NCBI GenBank assembly: GCA_945860285.1 | Contig: CAMAQB010000020.1 | Span: 1 to 42,890, forward strand | Length of the DNA stretch: 42,890 nt | Origin: Akkermansia muciniphila | GTDB taxonomy: Bacteria; Verrucomicrobiota; Verrucomicrobiia; Verrucomicrobiales; Akkermansiaceae | Reading direction: 5' to 3' | Shown: positions 8,267-18,018 of the stretch, one piece after another | How the letters are laid out: every line of letters starts with the position of its first letter | How positions within the stretch are numbered: the first letter of the stretch is position 1 | Translations under genes and position numbers: made by a program | The notes under the pieces: model-generated | The model's database searches: none | Told to the model about the DNA's origin: nothing | What the model saw: the letters and a program-made list of their open reading frames with translations, nothing else

Positions 8267-8536
8267 GTGGAAGGACTTTCAGCACATTTATTCTGGGATG
8301 TGAAGGCCAGCGAGGTCGATGCGGAAAAACACGCGGTCTGGCTGGTCAGACGCGTGCTGGAGTATGGCGAATGGTCTGATTGGCAAGCGCTTGCCGGCTA
8401 TTATGGCAAACAGCGCATGGGCGAGATCGCCTGCACGATCCGTTCCATGCGACCACGGAGTTTCGCCTTTTGCCGCGCATGGTTTCAATTGCCCGCCTCT
8501 GCTTTCCGATGCTCCACTACCACGCCATTCCCCTAG
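8267..8536 (+). CDS. DUF6922-like protein, predicted antitoxin
   Basis: 89 aa from the GTG at 8267. The frame stays open back to 8090, but the residues before LSAHLFWDV do not look like the family. Seen: HLFWDVKASEVDAEKHAVWLVRRVLEYGEW, SDWQALAGYYGKQRMGEIA and the end SFAFCRAWFQLPASAFRC, the pattern I recall for DUF6922 proteins encoded just before AbiEii-type nucleotidyltransferases. Its end overlaps the toxin gene by 28 bp, which implies coupled translation and a joint function. It would be expected to neutralise the partner; no DNA-binding motif is evident. The start and the antitoxin role are inferred. Confidence 0.65.
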   Translation: MEGLSAHLFWDVKASEVDAEKHAVWLVRRVLEYGEWSDWQALAGYYGKQRMGEIACTIRSMRPRSFAFCRAWFQLPASAFRCSTTTPFP

Positions 8537-9114
8537 CGGTAAAATCGCTTCTTTTAGAGATTTCTCCTCTATTGTTAGATTCGCAATACTACCTTGCAGG
8601 TGGCACATCCCTCGCATTGCGGTATGGCCATCGGCTCTCGGTGGACTTGGATTATTTTACCGGGCAACCATTGGAGAAAGAGTTCATTCTGTCACTTCTT
8701 GCGGAAAAAATCACCGGTATCAGCGATCAATCAATTGGGGCAATGCAATTGTTGATCGAAGGCATCAAGGTGGAGTTTCTGCGCCATGATTATCCCTTGC
8801 TGGGCGAAATCGAAACCGTTGACTCCATTCGCATGGTCTCGATCAAAGATGCGGCGGCAATGAAAATCAACGCGATTTGCAACCGAGGATCCAAAAAGGA
8901 TTTTTTTGATCTTCAGGTATTGCTGCAAACATTTTCTCTGCAAGAAATGTTGAATTTCTACCAAAAAAAATATGCCGTTGGCCATCGATTCATGGCGATA
9001 CGCAGTCTTGTCTGGTTTGACGACGCGGACGCCGAGCCCGATCCAGAATCGTTGGACGGGGTATCTTGGGAGGCTGTGAAAAATCAGCTCTTACAACAGG
9101 TTGCCTTGCTGTGA
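8509..9114 (+). CDS. AbiEii-type nucleotidyltransferase, predicted toxin
   Basis: 201 aa from the ATG at 8509, inside the end of the DUF6922-like gene. The DUF1814/AbiEii nucleotidyltransferase motif is present: YLAGGTSLALRYGHRLSVDLDYF, with the GG[TS] and DxD catalytic elements, followed by IEGIKVEFLRHDYP (third acidic strand) and the VSIKDAAAMKINAICNRGSKKDFFDLQVLL helix block. Family members are toxins of type IV or related systems; several modify tRNA 3' ends with nucleotides (MenT type). AT-richer than its neighbours and flanked by gene-poor DNA, it looks acquired. An earlier ATG at 8479 in the same frame is possible but extends deeper into the antitoxin gene. Confidence 0.82.
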   Translation: MLHYHAIPLAVKSLLLEISPLLLDSQYYLAGGTSLALRYGHRLSVDLDYFTGQPLEKEFILSLLAEKITGISDQSIGAMQLLIEGIKVEFLRHDYPLLGEIETVDSIRMVSIKDAAAMKINAICNRGSKKDFFDLQVLLQTFSLQEMLNFYQKKYAVGHRFMAIRSLVWFDDADAEPDPESLDGVSWEAVKNQLLQQVALL

Positions 9115-9265
9115 CCGGGCGTCGCCAACGAGGCATTGATTTTGCCTAATCTTGCACCGGGTAGTGGAGAGATATGATCAGCGAATTCCGCAAGAAGTGG
9201 GGACTCTGAAAAAAATTCCGCGTTTTCGCTTGGCTTTGTGGGAAAGATCGCTTGGATGGAGTCCG

Positions 9266-9697
9266 ATGTTCAAAACAAGTCAACTCAGCGAGGAGCAGAA
9301 GCAATGGATTCGCCAGTGGGCGGACGAGGGAGCCACGATGGCGGACATCCAACGCAAGATGGATGAGGAATTCCATATCCGCGTCACCTACATCGACACC
9401 CGGTTTTTGATTCTCGATCTCGGCATCACCCTGAAGCAGCCGGCCAAGGAGGAACCTGCGAAAGAAGAACCCGTGCCGGCGGCCGATGCCTCGGCAGGGT
9501 TTCACGTGAGCAAGGATGAAATCACCATTCCCGGTACCCTGTTCAGCGGCAAGGTCGTTTTCAGCGATGGGGAAAAAGCCCTGTGGTATGTCGATCAGAG
9601 CGGACAACTGGGGCTCGATCCCGATACCCCGGGCTACCGGCCTGTTGCGGCCGACATCACTGCATTCCAGGCGGAGTTGAAAAAAATATTGCGCTGA
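9266..9697 (+). CDS. conserved hypothetical protein
   Basis: 143 aa from the ATG at 9266 (MFKTSQLSEEQKQWIRQWADEG). Residues 5-55 look like a helical, helix-turn-helix-like module (LSEEQ..IRQWADEGATMADIQRKM, then YIDTRFLILDLGI). A Lys/Glu/Pro/Ala linker follows (about 60-80), and then a small beta-rich domain (about 85-140) with GTLFSGKVVFSDGEKALWYVDQSGQLGL. I recall similar proteins in other Verrucomicrobiota but no assigned function. Cytoplasmic: no signal or membrane segment. The longer frame from 9152 is probably not translated. Confidence 0.6.
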   Translation: MFKTSQLSEEQKQWIRQWADEGATMADIQRKMDEEFHIRVTYIDTRFLILDLGITLKQPAKEEPAKEEPVPAADASAGFHVSKDEITIPGTLFSGKVVFSDGEKALWYVDQSGQLGLDPDTPGYRPVAADITAFQAELKKILR

Positions 9698-9727
9698 TTT
9701 CCGCAGCGGCGCCCGTTTTGTGGAAGT

Positions 9728-9747
9728 CCTTTTCATCTCTGAAAGGG
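9728..9747 (+). terminator. hairpin after the hypothetical gene, no U-tract
   Basis: CCTTTTCA / TGAAAGGG forms an 8-bp stem (one T-G pair) with a 4-nt loop, 30 bp after the stop at 9697. It is not followed by a run of T, so it is either a weak terminator or a processing/regulatory hairpin before the Bat operon. Confidence 0.3.
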
Positions 9748-9757
9748 CGGATTAGCA

Positions 9758-9788
9758 TAGACAATTCACTGCATCCTGTCGCTAACTA
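9758..9788 (+). promoter_or_regulatory. weak candidate promoter of the Bat operon
   Basis: TAGACA (9758-9763), 19-bp spacer, TAACTA (9783-9788) in the only gap before the moxR-bat genes. The -35 is good and the -10 poor. Offered only because a seven-gene operon must start near here. Confidence 0.22.
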
Positions 9789-9840
9789 TGCGTGAGCCTT
9801 CCGAATGCAGCATTGCGGGATCGGCGGGAATTTTCACGAC

Positions 9841-10856
<1,016 letters not shown>

Positions 10857-10860
<4 letters not shown>

Positions 10861-11804
10861 TCAAGCGGAAACAAGCGGCTCCGGTCAGTGTCGAGGAGGA
10901 GGCCCGCGCGGCGGAAATCCTCGGTCGCGTGAGACGCATGGAAGTGCGGGTCAGCCGATTGGTGAACGACGCTCTCGCCGGGCGTTTTGCGAGTGTGTTC
11001 AAAGGGCGCGGCATGGATTTCGACAGGGTGAGGAATTATGTGCCGGGCGACGACGTGCGCACGATCGACTGGAACGTGACGGCCCGCACCGGCGAGGCGC
11101 ACATCAAGCTGTTCACCGAGGAGCGCGAGTTGACGATTCTGTTGATGATCGACATCAGCGGTTCGTCCGACTTCGGCTCGGTGGAAAATTCCAAACGGGA
11201 ACTTGCCGCAGAGGCGGCCGGTGTGCTTGCGGCATCGGCGATTCGCAGCCGTGACAAAGTGGGGCTGATCCTGTTCAGTGACGTGGTCGAGCTCTACATT
11301 CCTCCGGGCAAAGGCCGCATGCACATCATGCGCTTGATCCGCGAGGTGTTGTTTTTCAAAGCCGATCACAAAAAAACCGACATCGTCAAACCGCTCGATT
11401 TCGCCAATCGGGTGCTGCATCGCAAGTCGGTGATCTTTTTGGTTTCCGACTTTTGTCTCGGCGGCAACTTGGAGGAACGATTGAAGGTGTTGAGCACGAA
11501 ACTGCAGATCACCCGTCGTCGCCATGACCTGATTGCGGTTTCCGTCACCGACCCGCGCGAGGAGACATTGCCGGACATCGGCCGCATTTGCATCGAGGAT
11601 GCCGAGACCGGCCAGGGGGTGGAATTGGACACCGGCAGCATCCGCGTCCGCCAGGCCTATGCAAGCAGTTCACGCCAGCGCCGCGAACAAACCGCTGTCA
11701 GGATTCGTTCGCTGGGTGTCGATTTCCTGGAGTGCGTCAACGGCGAAAACTGGATGCCGCAATTGATGAGCTTTTTTCAAAACCGCCGCCAGAGATCGGG
11801 GTGA
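10857..11804 (+). CDS. DUF58 (vWA-like) protein
   Basis: 315 aa. The DUF58 hallmark FDRVRNYVPGDDVRTIDWNVTAR (about 55-77) is followed by a vWA fold with MIDAS motif DISGS (Asp99, Ser101, Ser103). No signal or membrane segments, so the protein is cytoplasmic, probably bridging the MoxR ATPase and the membrane-bound Bat proteins. The start overlaps the moxR stop by 4 bp. No deviation from the family except a slightly long C-terminal tail. Confidence 0.93.
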
Positions 11805-11817
11805 AATCCATGCATCG

Positions 11818-12435
11818 ATGCAGAAAGTCACCAACAACCTCGCCGTATTTTTCCGGATCGCCAGCGTTCTTCTTCTGCTGGTGCGGCCTCTGCATGCCCA
11901 GACGCCAGAACCGGCGCCCGAAGAGGACATCCGCGGACCACGCGACGAGTTGATCATTCCGCAGGAGCCCAAAAAGTCGCCCGCACCGTGGATCGCGGCC
12001 GCCGCGGTTGTCATCCTGGTTCCTCTCGCATGGCTGGCATGGAGAAAATTCCGGCGGTTGCGCGAAGGGCCGTCTGCGGTCGAGAAAGCTCTAACATCTC
12101 TCGCGGTTCTGGCCCGTGGCAAGGAAAACATGAGCGCCGAAGCATTTGCGGGCAGTGCGGCGGCGACCTTGCGCCAATACATCACCGATCGATTCGGCAT
12201 CGCCGCGCCGCGCCGGACCACGGAGGAATTTCTCAGTGAAATTCTGGTCCATGAGGAAGTGGCGATCGCCGACAACGCCGCGCAGTTGAAACAATTTTTG
12301 CAGTCGTGCGATCTCGCGAAATTCGCCGGCGAACAATTGAATCGCGACCAGCGCGAGGAACTCATCCAGTTGGCCCGGGGATTTGTTTCCGCGACAAACA
12401 TGGCAAGGGTCGCCAACAAGGTAGGTGAATCATGA
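11818..12435 (+). CDS. DUF4381-like membrane-anchored Bat-operon protein
   Basis: 205 aa. The N-terminal hydrophobic stretch (about 8-25, ending in HAQ) is a likely signal peptide; a Pro/Glu-rich linker follows, then a transmembrane helix at about 58-76 (WIAAAAVVILVPLAWLAW) and a basic stop-transfer segment KFRRLRE. The cytosolic C-terminal part is helical (about 85-205). This size, topology and position between DUF58 and BatA fit the DUF4381 family, of unknown biochemical role. The stop region overlaps batA by 4 bp; the batA start carries an AGGTAGGTGA-type Shine-Dalgarno sequence inside this gene. Confidence 0.7.
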   Translation: MQKVTNNLAVFFRIASVLLLLVRPLHAQTPEPAPEEDIRGPRDELIIPQEPKKSPAPWIAAAAVVILVPLAWLAWRKFRRLREGPSAVEKALTSLAVLARGKENMSAEAFAGSAAATLRQYITDRFGIAAPRRTTEEFLSEILVHEEVAIADNAAQLKQFLQSCDLAKFAGEQLNRDQREELIQLARGFVSATNMARVANKVGES

Positions 12436-13439
12436 GCACGTCTTTTCAACTTGCGCATCCCTGGTTTCTATCGCTGCTGCTGTTGCTGCCGCTGATGGCA
12501 CTATGGAAGGGTCGCACGGGTCGTCCCCTGGCGATCCGCATGCCGTCCACGGATGATGCCCTGCATGCCGGTGCGCGCACCCGCTCGCGCGCCGGAGCGC
12601 TTTTCCTGTTCCTCGGCTTGCTCTCGTTCGCGCTGTTGATTGTCGCATTTTCCCGTCCGCGGCTGGTGAAAGGAACCACGGAGATCCAATCGAGCGGGAT
12701 CGACATCATGCTCACGCTCGACGTGTCCGGTTCGATGGAGGCGCTCGATTTCAAATTGGAGGGAAAACAATCCAATCGTCTGGAAGTGGTGAAAAATGTA
12801 GTGGCGAAATTTGTTTCGCAACGTGCGAATGATCGCATCGGCATGGTCGCGTTTGCCGGACGCCCGTATCTCGCCGCACCGCTGACGCACGATCAGGAGT
12901 GGATCACCAAACGACTCGGCGACGTGCAGATCGGGCAGGTGGAGGACGGCACCGCCATCGGCTCCGCCATTGCATCCTCCGTGGATCACTTGCGCGACTC
13001 CGATGCCAAGAGTCGGATTGTCATTCTGCTGACCGACGGTGTCAACACCTCCGGTTCCGTCAATCCCCTCACCGCTGCCGAGGCCGCGAAGGCGATGGGG
13101 ATCAAGGTTTACACCATCGGGGCCGGAACCAACGGCGAGGCACCCTACCCGGTCAGGGATTTTCTTGGTCGTACGCACCTGCAAAACATAAAAGTGGAGA
13201 TTGATGAAAAACTGCTCGCGGACATCGCCGAGACCACCGGCGGCAAATCATTCCGCGCCACCGATACCGACTCGCTGGAGAAAATTTATGACGTGATCAA
13301 TCAATTGGAAACCACGACCCGCAGTCACAAGCAGTATGAGGATTATGATGAACTGTATCTGTATTTTCTCGTGCCGGGCATTTTTCTGCTGCTCTTGGAA
13401 TGCGTGCTGGGTCAAACCATTTTCCGCCGCCTGCCGTGA
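12432..13439 (+). CDS. batA: BatA, vWA-domain membrane protein
   Basis: 335 aa. Two N-terminal membrane helices (about 10-24 and 54-74), then a vWA domain with an intact MIDAS DVSGS (Asp97, Ser99, Ser101), TDGVNTSG and IGAGTNGEAPY, and a C-terminal helix near 307-323 (ELYLYFLVPGIFLLLLECVLG). This is the typical BatA layout, with the vWA domain on the periplasmic side. BatA-BatB-BatC complexes in Leptospira and Bacteroides are tied to oxidative-stress or aerotolerance phenotypes. Overlaps the upstream gene by 4 bp; batB follows after 27 bp. Confidence 0.92.
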   Translation: MSTSFQLAHPWFLSLLLLLPLMALWKGRTGRPLAIRMPSTDDALHAGARTRSRAGALFLFLGLLSFALLIVAFSRPRLVKGTTEIQSSGIDIMLTLDVSGSMEALDFKLEGKQSNRLEVVKNVVAKFVSQRANDRIGMVAFAGRPYLAAPLTHDQEWITKRLGDVQIGQVEDGTAIGSAIASSVDHLRDSDAKSRIVILLTDGVNTSGSVNPLTAAEAAKAMGIKVYTIGAGTNGEAPYPVRDFLGRTHLQNIKVEIDEKLLADIAETTGGKSFRATDTDSLEKIYDVINQLETTTRSHKQYEDYDELYLYFLVPGIFLLLLECVLGQTIFRRLP

Positions 13440-13466
13440 CCTACGTTTTTTCAATCTCCTGACATC

Positions 13467-15437
13467 ATGGACAGCACTTCATTGCAATTTCATCAACCGA
13501 TGTGGATCCTGGTCGGGCTGCTTGTCTGTGCGGGCATCGTTTTTCTCTACGTCCGTTTTGACCGCCGCCGCGATGCCGATCTTGCAAAGCTCGTGCACCC
13601 ACGCTTTCGGAGGAAATTCGAGGACGGTTATTCCCCCGGTCTCAGGCGCTTGAAGAGAACTCTCTGGCTGGCGGCCCTGTTTTTGTTGTTTGTCGCCCTG
13701 GCCCGACCGCAGAAGGGTTTTGAATTTCGCGAAGTCAAACGGCGCGGCATCGACATTCTTTTCGCATTGGATACGTCGCGGAGCATGTTGGCCGAGGACC
13801 TCACGCCGAACCGGCTGGAGCGCGCCCGGATGGGCATTCTCGATTTCATCGACCGACTGGAAGGCGACCGCATTGGTCTGATCCCCTTTGCGGGCAGTGC
13901 CTACGCGCTGTGCCCGCTGACCCTTGACTACGATGCGTTTCGTGATTCATTGAACATGTTGAACACCAGCATGATCCAGCATCAGGGCACCGACTTGGCA
14001 AGCGCAATCAAGGAGGCCGAGCGCTTGTTCAATGAAAACCAGAACAACCAGCGGATTCTGGTGTTGATCACCGATGGGGAGGACCTTCAAGGTGATGTGT
14101 TGGATGCTGCGAAATCCGCTGCTAAAAACGGCATGGTCATTTATACGGTCGGCGTGGGCAGTCCCGAGGGCGCGAGCATCCCGATTCAGTACCGCACCGG
14201 CCAGCGTGACTTCGTGCGCGACTCCTCCGGCCAGATTGTCCGCACATCCCTGGATGAAAGCATGCTGAAACGGATCGCCGAAGCAACCAAAGGGCTCTAT
14301 GTTCCGTTAGGCCGCGGCGCGGAGGGGCTCAATACGATCTATCAGGAAAAACTCCGGCTTGTTCCCAAGTCCGATCTCAATCAGCGGCAGGAACGCATTC
14401 CTCTCGAACGCTATCAATGGCCTCTCGGCGCGGCTCTGTTGATCCTGTGGGTCGAGTTTTTCACTCGTGACCGACGCCGTGAAAAGCCCTCAGCCATTTC
14501 CCCTATCGCTTCCCCTGCATTGCTTCCCCTGCTCTGCCTGATGTTGTTGGCTAACATGAAACCATGCCACGCCGGGGAGGATTGCCGTTTGATCTACAAC
14601 CAAGGCACGGCAGCATACAAGACCAGTGATTACACTGCAGCCGCTGACTACCTGCGCGATTCGCTGAAAACATCCGATACGTCACTCCAGCAGCGTGCCT
14701 ATTACAATTTGGGCAACGCTTTGTATCGCTGCGGTCAGGCATCCAGGGAAAAAGATCCCAAGGAAACGATCAAACAGTGGGAGGAAGCAGTAAAAGCGTA
14801 TCAGGATGCGTTGACTCTCGATGAATCCGATGCGGACGCGAAATTCAACAAGGAATTGGTGGAACGCAAGCTCAAGGAATTGAAAGAACAACAGAAACAG
14901 GAGCCGCAAAAGGATCAGGATCAGGAGAAGAAAGATCAGGAGAAAAAGGATCAGGAAAAGAAGGAAAACGAACAGAAGGACTCGAACAAGGACCAACAAA
15001 AGGATCAGGAAAATCAGCAACAAGATCAGAAGCCCGACGAAAGCAAGGACGGCAAAGAGGATCAGCAGGGGAAGAACGAGAAGGGCAAGGACGGCGAGAA
15101 GGGCAAGGACGGCGAGAAGGGCAAGGACGGCGAGAAGGGCAAGGACGGCGAGAAGGGCAAGGATGGCGAGAAGGGCAAGGATGGCGAGAAGGGCAAGGAT
15201 GGCGAGAAGGGCAAGGATGGCGAGAAGGGCAAGGATGGTGAGAAGGGCAAGGATGGTGCCGGGCAGAAAGGGGAAGATGTGGAAGGACAGAGCGGGCAAC
15301 GAACAGTGGAGATGACTCAGGAGGAAGCCAGGCAGTTGTTGGAATCCTTGCGGGGCGAAGAGCGATTCGTGATTCCTGCTTCGCCTCAGCAGAGAAACGG
15401 CAAAATGGACAACTCAACCCGAGGGAAAACCTGGTGA
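13467..15437 (+). CDS. batB: BatB-BatC fusion: vWA domain, TPRs and charged repeat tail
   Basis: 656 aa. Residues 12-30 and 64-80 are membrane helices; the vWA domain (about 95-300) has MIDAS DTSRS (Asp102, Ser104, Ser106). A third helix (about 312-330) and a hydrophobic stretch (about 345-370) precede a TPR region (about 373-470: NQGTAAYKTSDYTAAADYLRDS, YYNLGNALYRCG) of the kind found in separate BatC proteins elsewhere. The tail (470-600) is extremely charged, rich in Lys, Asp, Gln and Glu, and ends in ten exact GKDGEK-type hexapeptides (538-597) encoded by an 18-bp tandem repeat. The ending EARQLLESLRGEERF is again a BatC feature. Hence BatB and BatC are joined into one polypeptide here. 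Confidence 0.9.
   Translation: MDSTSLQFHQPMWILVGLLVCAGIVFLYVRFDRRRDADLAKLVHPRFRRKFEDGYSPGLRRLKRTLWLAALFLLFVALARPQKGFEFREVKRRGIDILFALDTSRSMLAEDLTPNRLERARMGILDFIDRLEGDRIGLIPFAGSAYALCPLTLDYDAFRDSLNMLNTSMIQHQGTDLASAIKEAERLFNENQNNQRILVLITDGEDLQGDVLDAAKSAAKNGMVIYTVGVGSPEGASIPIQYRTGQRDFVRDSSGQIVRTSLDESMLKRIAEATKGLYVPLGRGAEGLNTIYQEKLRLVPKSDLNQRQERIPLERYQWPLGAALLILWVEFFTRDRRREKPSAISPIASPALLPLLCLMLLANMKPCHAGEDCRLIYNQGTAAYKTSDYTAAADYLRDSLKTSDTSLQQRAYYNLGNALYRCGQASREKDPKETIKQWEEAVKAYQDALTLDESDADAKFNKELVERKLKELKEQQKQEPQKDQDQEKKDQEKKDQEKKENEQKDSNKDQQKDQENQQQDQKPDESKDGKEDQQGKNEKGKDGEKGKDGEKGKDGEKGKDGEKGKDGEKGKDGEKGKDGEKGKDGEKGKDGEKGKDGAGQKGEDVEGQSGQRTVEMTQEEARQLLESLRGEERFVIPASPQQRNGKMDNSTRGKTW
15078..15257 (+). 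repeat. tandem repeat, 10 copies of 18 bp, inside batB-batC
   Basis: Unit GAGAAGGGCAAGGAYGGY, in frame, encoding EKGKDG. Copies 1-4 have GAC, copies 5-10 GAT, and the last two end in GGT instead of GGC. This ordered gradient indicates stepwise duplication by replication slippage; copy number is likely to vary between strains without breaking the frame. Confidence 0.97.
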
Positions 15438-15439
15438 CC

Positions 15440-17257
15440 ATGAAACATCCAATCCAAATTATTTTCATGGTGATCGCCTGTTTGTTAGGCGTTGCCGGTG
15501 CCGTTGAGGTCAATGTCACGCTCGACTCGCAGATCGTGCAAGCGGGGGAGGCGGCCAATCTTTCGATCCGTGTCAGCGGTGGCCAGCCGGCGAAACCGCA
15601 GATTCCCGAAGTGAAAAATCTAACGGTTCAATACCAGGGCCAGAGCACGCAGATATCGATCATCAATGGACAAAGGGACACATCGCTCGCGTTCAATTAC
15701 ATCATCGGATCCAGTGTCGCGGGCGAGTATCAGATTCCTCCGGTCGAAGTCACGGTGGGCGGGCAGAAGTATCTGACCAAAGCGCTGAAGCTGACCGTTT
15801 TGGCAAGCGGGCAGGCCCAAGCGGCCCCGAATGCGGCGGATCTTGCCAAAGAAGAAGCGGACCCGCGGCGTTTTGGTTTCCTCACCGTCGAACTCACCAA
15901 TCAGAACCGCAAGCATGCCTACTTGGGGGAAATCGCCCCCGTGCGGATCAACGCCTGGTTGCCGAAGGATTCCAAGGTTTCCCTGCGCAGCGGGATTCAG
16001 CCTGAGAGCAAAGGATTCACTTTGCAAAACGTCAGCCAGCAACCGCAGCAGCACGCGGAAGTCCTCGACGGCAAGCAGTACCAGGTGCTCACCTGGTTTG
16101 GCGGGATTTCCGCCACCAAGGCGGGAACTCTTCCGGCATCGCTTTCGTTGAAAGCGGTCGTCGCCGTGCCCGATCTCAGCAAACCGGCCCTGCGGCAACG
16201 GCGCGGCGGTCCGTTCGATGATCCGTTTTTCGATGATGCTTTCAATCAAAGAAACATGCAGTACATCGAAAAAGAAGTCACCCTGACGTCGCAGGATCAG
16301 AATGTCGAAGTGCGACCGCTGCCGACGGCAGGTCGGCCCGACAGTTTCACGGGAGCGGTGGGTGAATTCCAGTTTGAAGCCATCGACATACCCAGCGCCT
16401 GGAAAACCGGTGAACCGCAAAAGGTTGCCCTGCGCTTGAAGGGCAGCGGAAATTTTTCCTCGCTCAAAGCTCCCGCTCTGAGCCCCGCCGACCTTTGGAC
16501 AGCTTATCCCGGCCAGGATCAATTCACTCCCGGCGATTATGCGTCATTCGCTGGTGCCAAGGTGTTTCAATACAATGCCCTGATCCGCAAGCATGGGAAA
16601 TACGATGTCGGATTCGCCTTCAGCTATTTCGATCCCGATCAGGGCCAATACAAGGAAATCCAATCGCAGGCAGTGAACATCCAGGTCACGGGCGAAGACA
16701 TCGCCGAGGAAAATCCTGCGGATGCGAACAAGTCGACCACGGCACCCGCGCAAGTTGATCGCTCGTCCGATCAAGCGGCACCGCCTCGCGAAAAGGAGAG
16801 TGCGGTGCGCCTGCTGAAGCCGCTCTATCAACGGAGTTCGTTTCTCTATGGACTGGTGCTGCTTGGGCTGGGTACGCTGGCGGGACCACTGTCATTTCTC
16901 TATCGGAAATTCCGCGACGACCCGCAACGACGGGCGCGCAAGGCACTTCGGTTGGCAACGAGCCAAGCATTGCAATCCGCGGAAAAATGCGCCGCCAACG
17001 GCGATGTGCCCGGATTTTTCGCGGCGGCGCGCGCGGCCTTGCAGGATCAGCTCGGGGGCATCTGGCAGCAGGCGCCGCAGGCGATCACCGTTTCAGAGGT
17101 GCAATCGAGATTGGGCATGGATTCTCCTGTCACTGCTTTTTTTCGCGCAGCCGATCACCAGTCCTACGGCGGGATGTCAGCTGCGGACTCGCTGCCGCAG
17201 TGGCGATCGCTGTTGCAGCAGTGTTTTGCCCTCTTAACCGCACCCGACCATCAATGA
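15440..17257 (+). CDS. batD: BatD, oxygen-tolerance-type membrane protein
   Basis: 605 aa from the ATG at 15440 (a GTG at 15434 overlaps the previous stop). Signal peptide residues 1-21 (IIFMVIACLLGVAGA), then a large extracytoplasmic beta-rich region (EVNVTLDSQIVQAGEAANLSIRVSG, the usual BatD opening) to about 465, a membrane helix at about 470-490 (FLYGLVLLGLGTLAGPLSFLY) and a basic cytoplasmic tail with a helical domain. A run of Arg and Asp (RRGGPFDDPFFDD) near 255 is typical of the family. Stop overlaps batE by 4 bp. Confidence 0.9.
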   Translation: MKHPIQIIFMVIACLLGVAGAVEVNVTLDSQIVQAGEAANLSIRVSGGQPAKPQIPEVKNLTVQYQGQSTQISIINGQRDTSLAFNYIIGSSVAGEYQIPPVEVTVGGQKYLTKALKLTVLASGQAQAAPNAADLAKEEADPRRFGFLTVELTNQNRKHAYLGEIAPVRINAWLPKDSKVSLRSGIQPESKGFTLQNVSQQPQQHAEVLDGKQYQVLTWFGGISATKAGTLPASLSLKAVVAVPDLSKPALRQRRGGPFDDPFFDDAFNQRNMQYIEKEVTLTSQDQNVEVRPLPTAGRPDSFTGAVGEFQFEAIDIPSAWKTGEPQKVALRLKGSGNFSSLKAPALSPADLWTAYPGQDQFTPGDYASFAGAKVFQYNALIRKHGKYDVGFAFSYFDPDQGQYKEIQSQAVNIQVTGEDIAEENPADANKSTTAPAQVDRSSDQAAPPREKESAVRLLKPLYQRSSFLYGLVLLGLGTLAGPLSFLYRKFRDDPQRRARKALRLATSQALQSAEKCAANGDVPGFFAAARAALQDQLGGIWQQAPQAITVSEVQSRLGMDSPVTAFFRAADHQSYGGMSAADSLPQWRSLLQQCFALLTAPDHQ

Positions 17258-18015
17258 AGTTCCCCATCCCATGGTTCCCTGCCTTTTTTCTGTGGCTCTT
17301 TGCGACCACAATCCTGGCGGGCGAATCCCGTGTTTTTGAACGGGCCCACCAGCTCGCCCTCTCGGGAGATCACATTCACGCGGTGCAGGAGTACCGCGGC
17401 CTGTTGTCGGAGCAAGGTCCCAGCTTTACCGTTCTCTACAATCTCGGCGGCAGTTATGCCGCGTTGGGTGATCACGGCAACGCGATGCTCTGTTATGAAC
17501 GCGCCCGTTTGCTTTCACCCCGAGATCCGGACTTGTTGGGAAATATCGAACTCACCCGCAAGGCGGCGAAAATCCCGGCAATCGATTCTACAAAACCTCC
17601 ATTCCAGCAGCTGCTGCATTTTTTCAGTCGCAATGAATTGTCGCTGGGAATCATGGTCCTTGCCGCCCTGATCGTGCTGATGTCCTCGTTTGCTTTCATG
17701 CCTCGCTCACCCCGCCGGGGCCTGCGACCGCTCTTGCTTGTTTGCTCGACTGTGGCTCTTTTGTTGATCGCGCTGTCGGCCTGTGCGATTTTCGTTAGAA
17801 AGTCCGAAGATGATCTTGCGGTGATCCTGGCAAAAGACTGCAGCCTGCGGCTATCGCCTTTTGCCAAGGCCGATGTGCTGACGACCTGCGAGGCGGGGAG
17901 GATGGTCCTCATCGAATCGGTGCGGGGTGACTTCAGCTACGTTCACCTCGTCGACACCGAACTGCGCGGGTGGGTCGGCAATGGCGAACTGGAACGAATC
18001 ATTCCCGCCGGGTAA
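17254..18015 (+). CDS. batE: BatE, TPR and SH3-like protein
   Basis: 253 aa from the ATG at 17254, which overlaps the batD stop. Signal peptide (1-22), TPR pair (about 25-95: YNLGGSYAALGDHGNAMLCYERARLLSP), two membrane helices (about 130-150 and 160-180) and a C-terminal SH3b-like domain (about 190-250: KDCSLRLSPFAKADV, GWVGNGELERI). This is the BatE layout. The last codons and stop (GCC GGG TAA) are part of a 12-bp sequence duplicated by the mobile element that follows, so the insertion left the protein intact but removed the native downstream DNA from its side. Confidence 0.85.
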   Translation: MKFPIPWFPAFFLWLFATTILAGESRVFERAHQLALSGDHIHAVQEYRGLLSEQGPSFTVLYNLGGSYAALGDHGNAMLCYERARLLSPRDPDLLGNIELTRKAAKIPAIDSTKPPFQQLLHFFSRNELSLGIMVLAALIVLMSSFAFMPRSPRRGLRPLLLVCSTVALLLIALSACAIFVRKSEDDLAVILAKDCSLRLSPFAKADVLTTCEAGRMVLIESVRGDFSYVHLVDTELRGWVGNGELERIIPAG

Positions 18016-18018
18016 TTC
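18007..18018 (+). repeat. left copy of 12-bp target duplication
   Basis: GCCGGGTAATTC, containing the batE stop codon. An identical copy lies at 18267-18278, immediately outside the other terminal inverted repeat. Confidence 0.9.

Noticed and set aside
15078-15257. Possible CRISPR array
   Set aside because: Units are 18 bp, directly adjacent and without spacers, in frame in a coding gene.
14682-15299. Leu/Ala/Ile-rich minus-strand frame that looks like a membrane protein
   Set aside because: It is the complement of the Lys/Asp/Glu/Gln-rich tail and tandem repeat of batB-batC; the hydrophobic look is an artefact.
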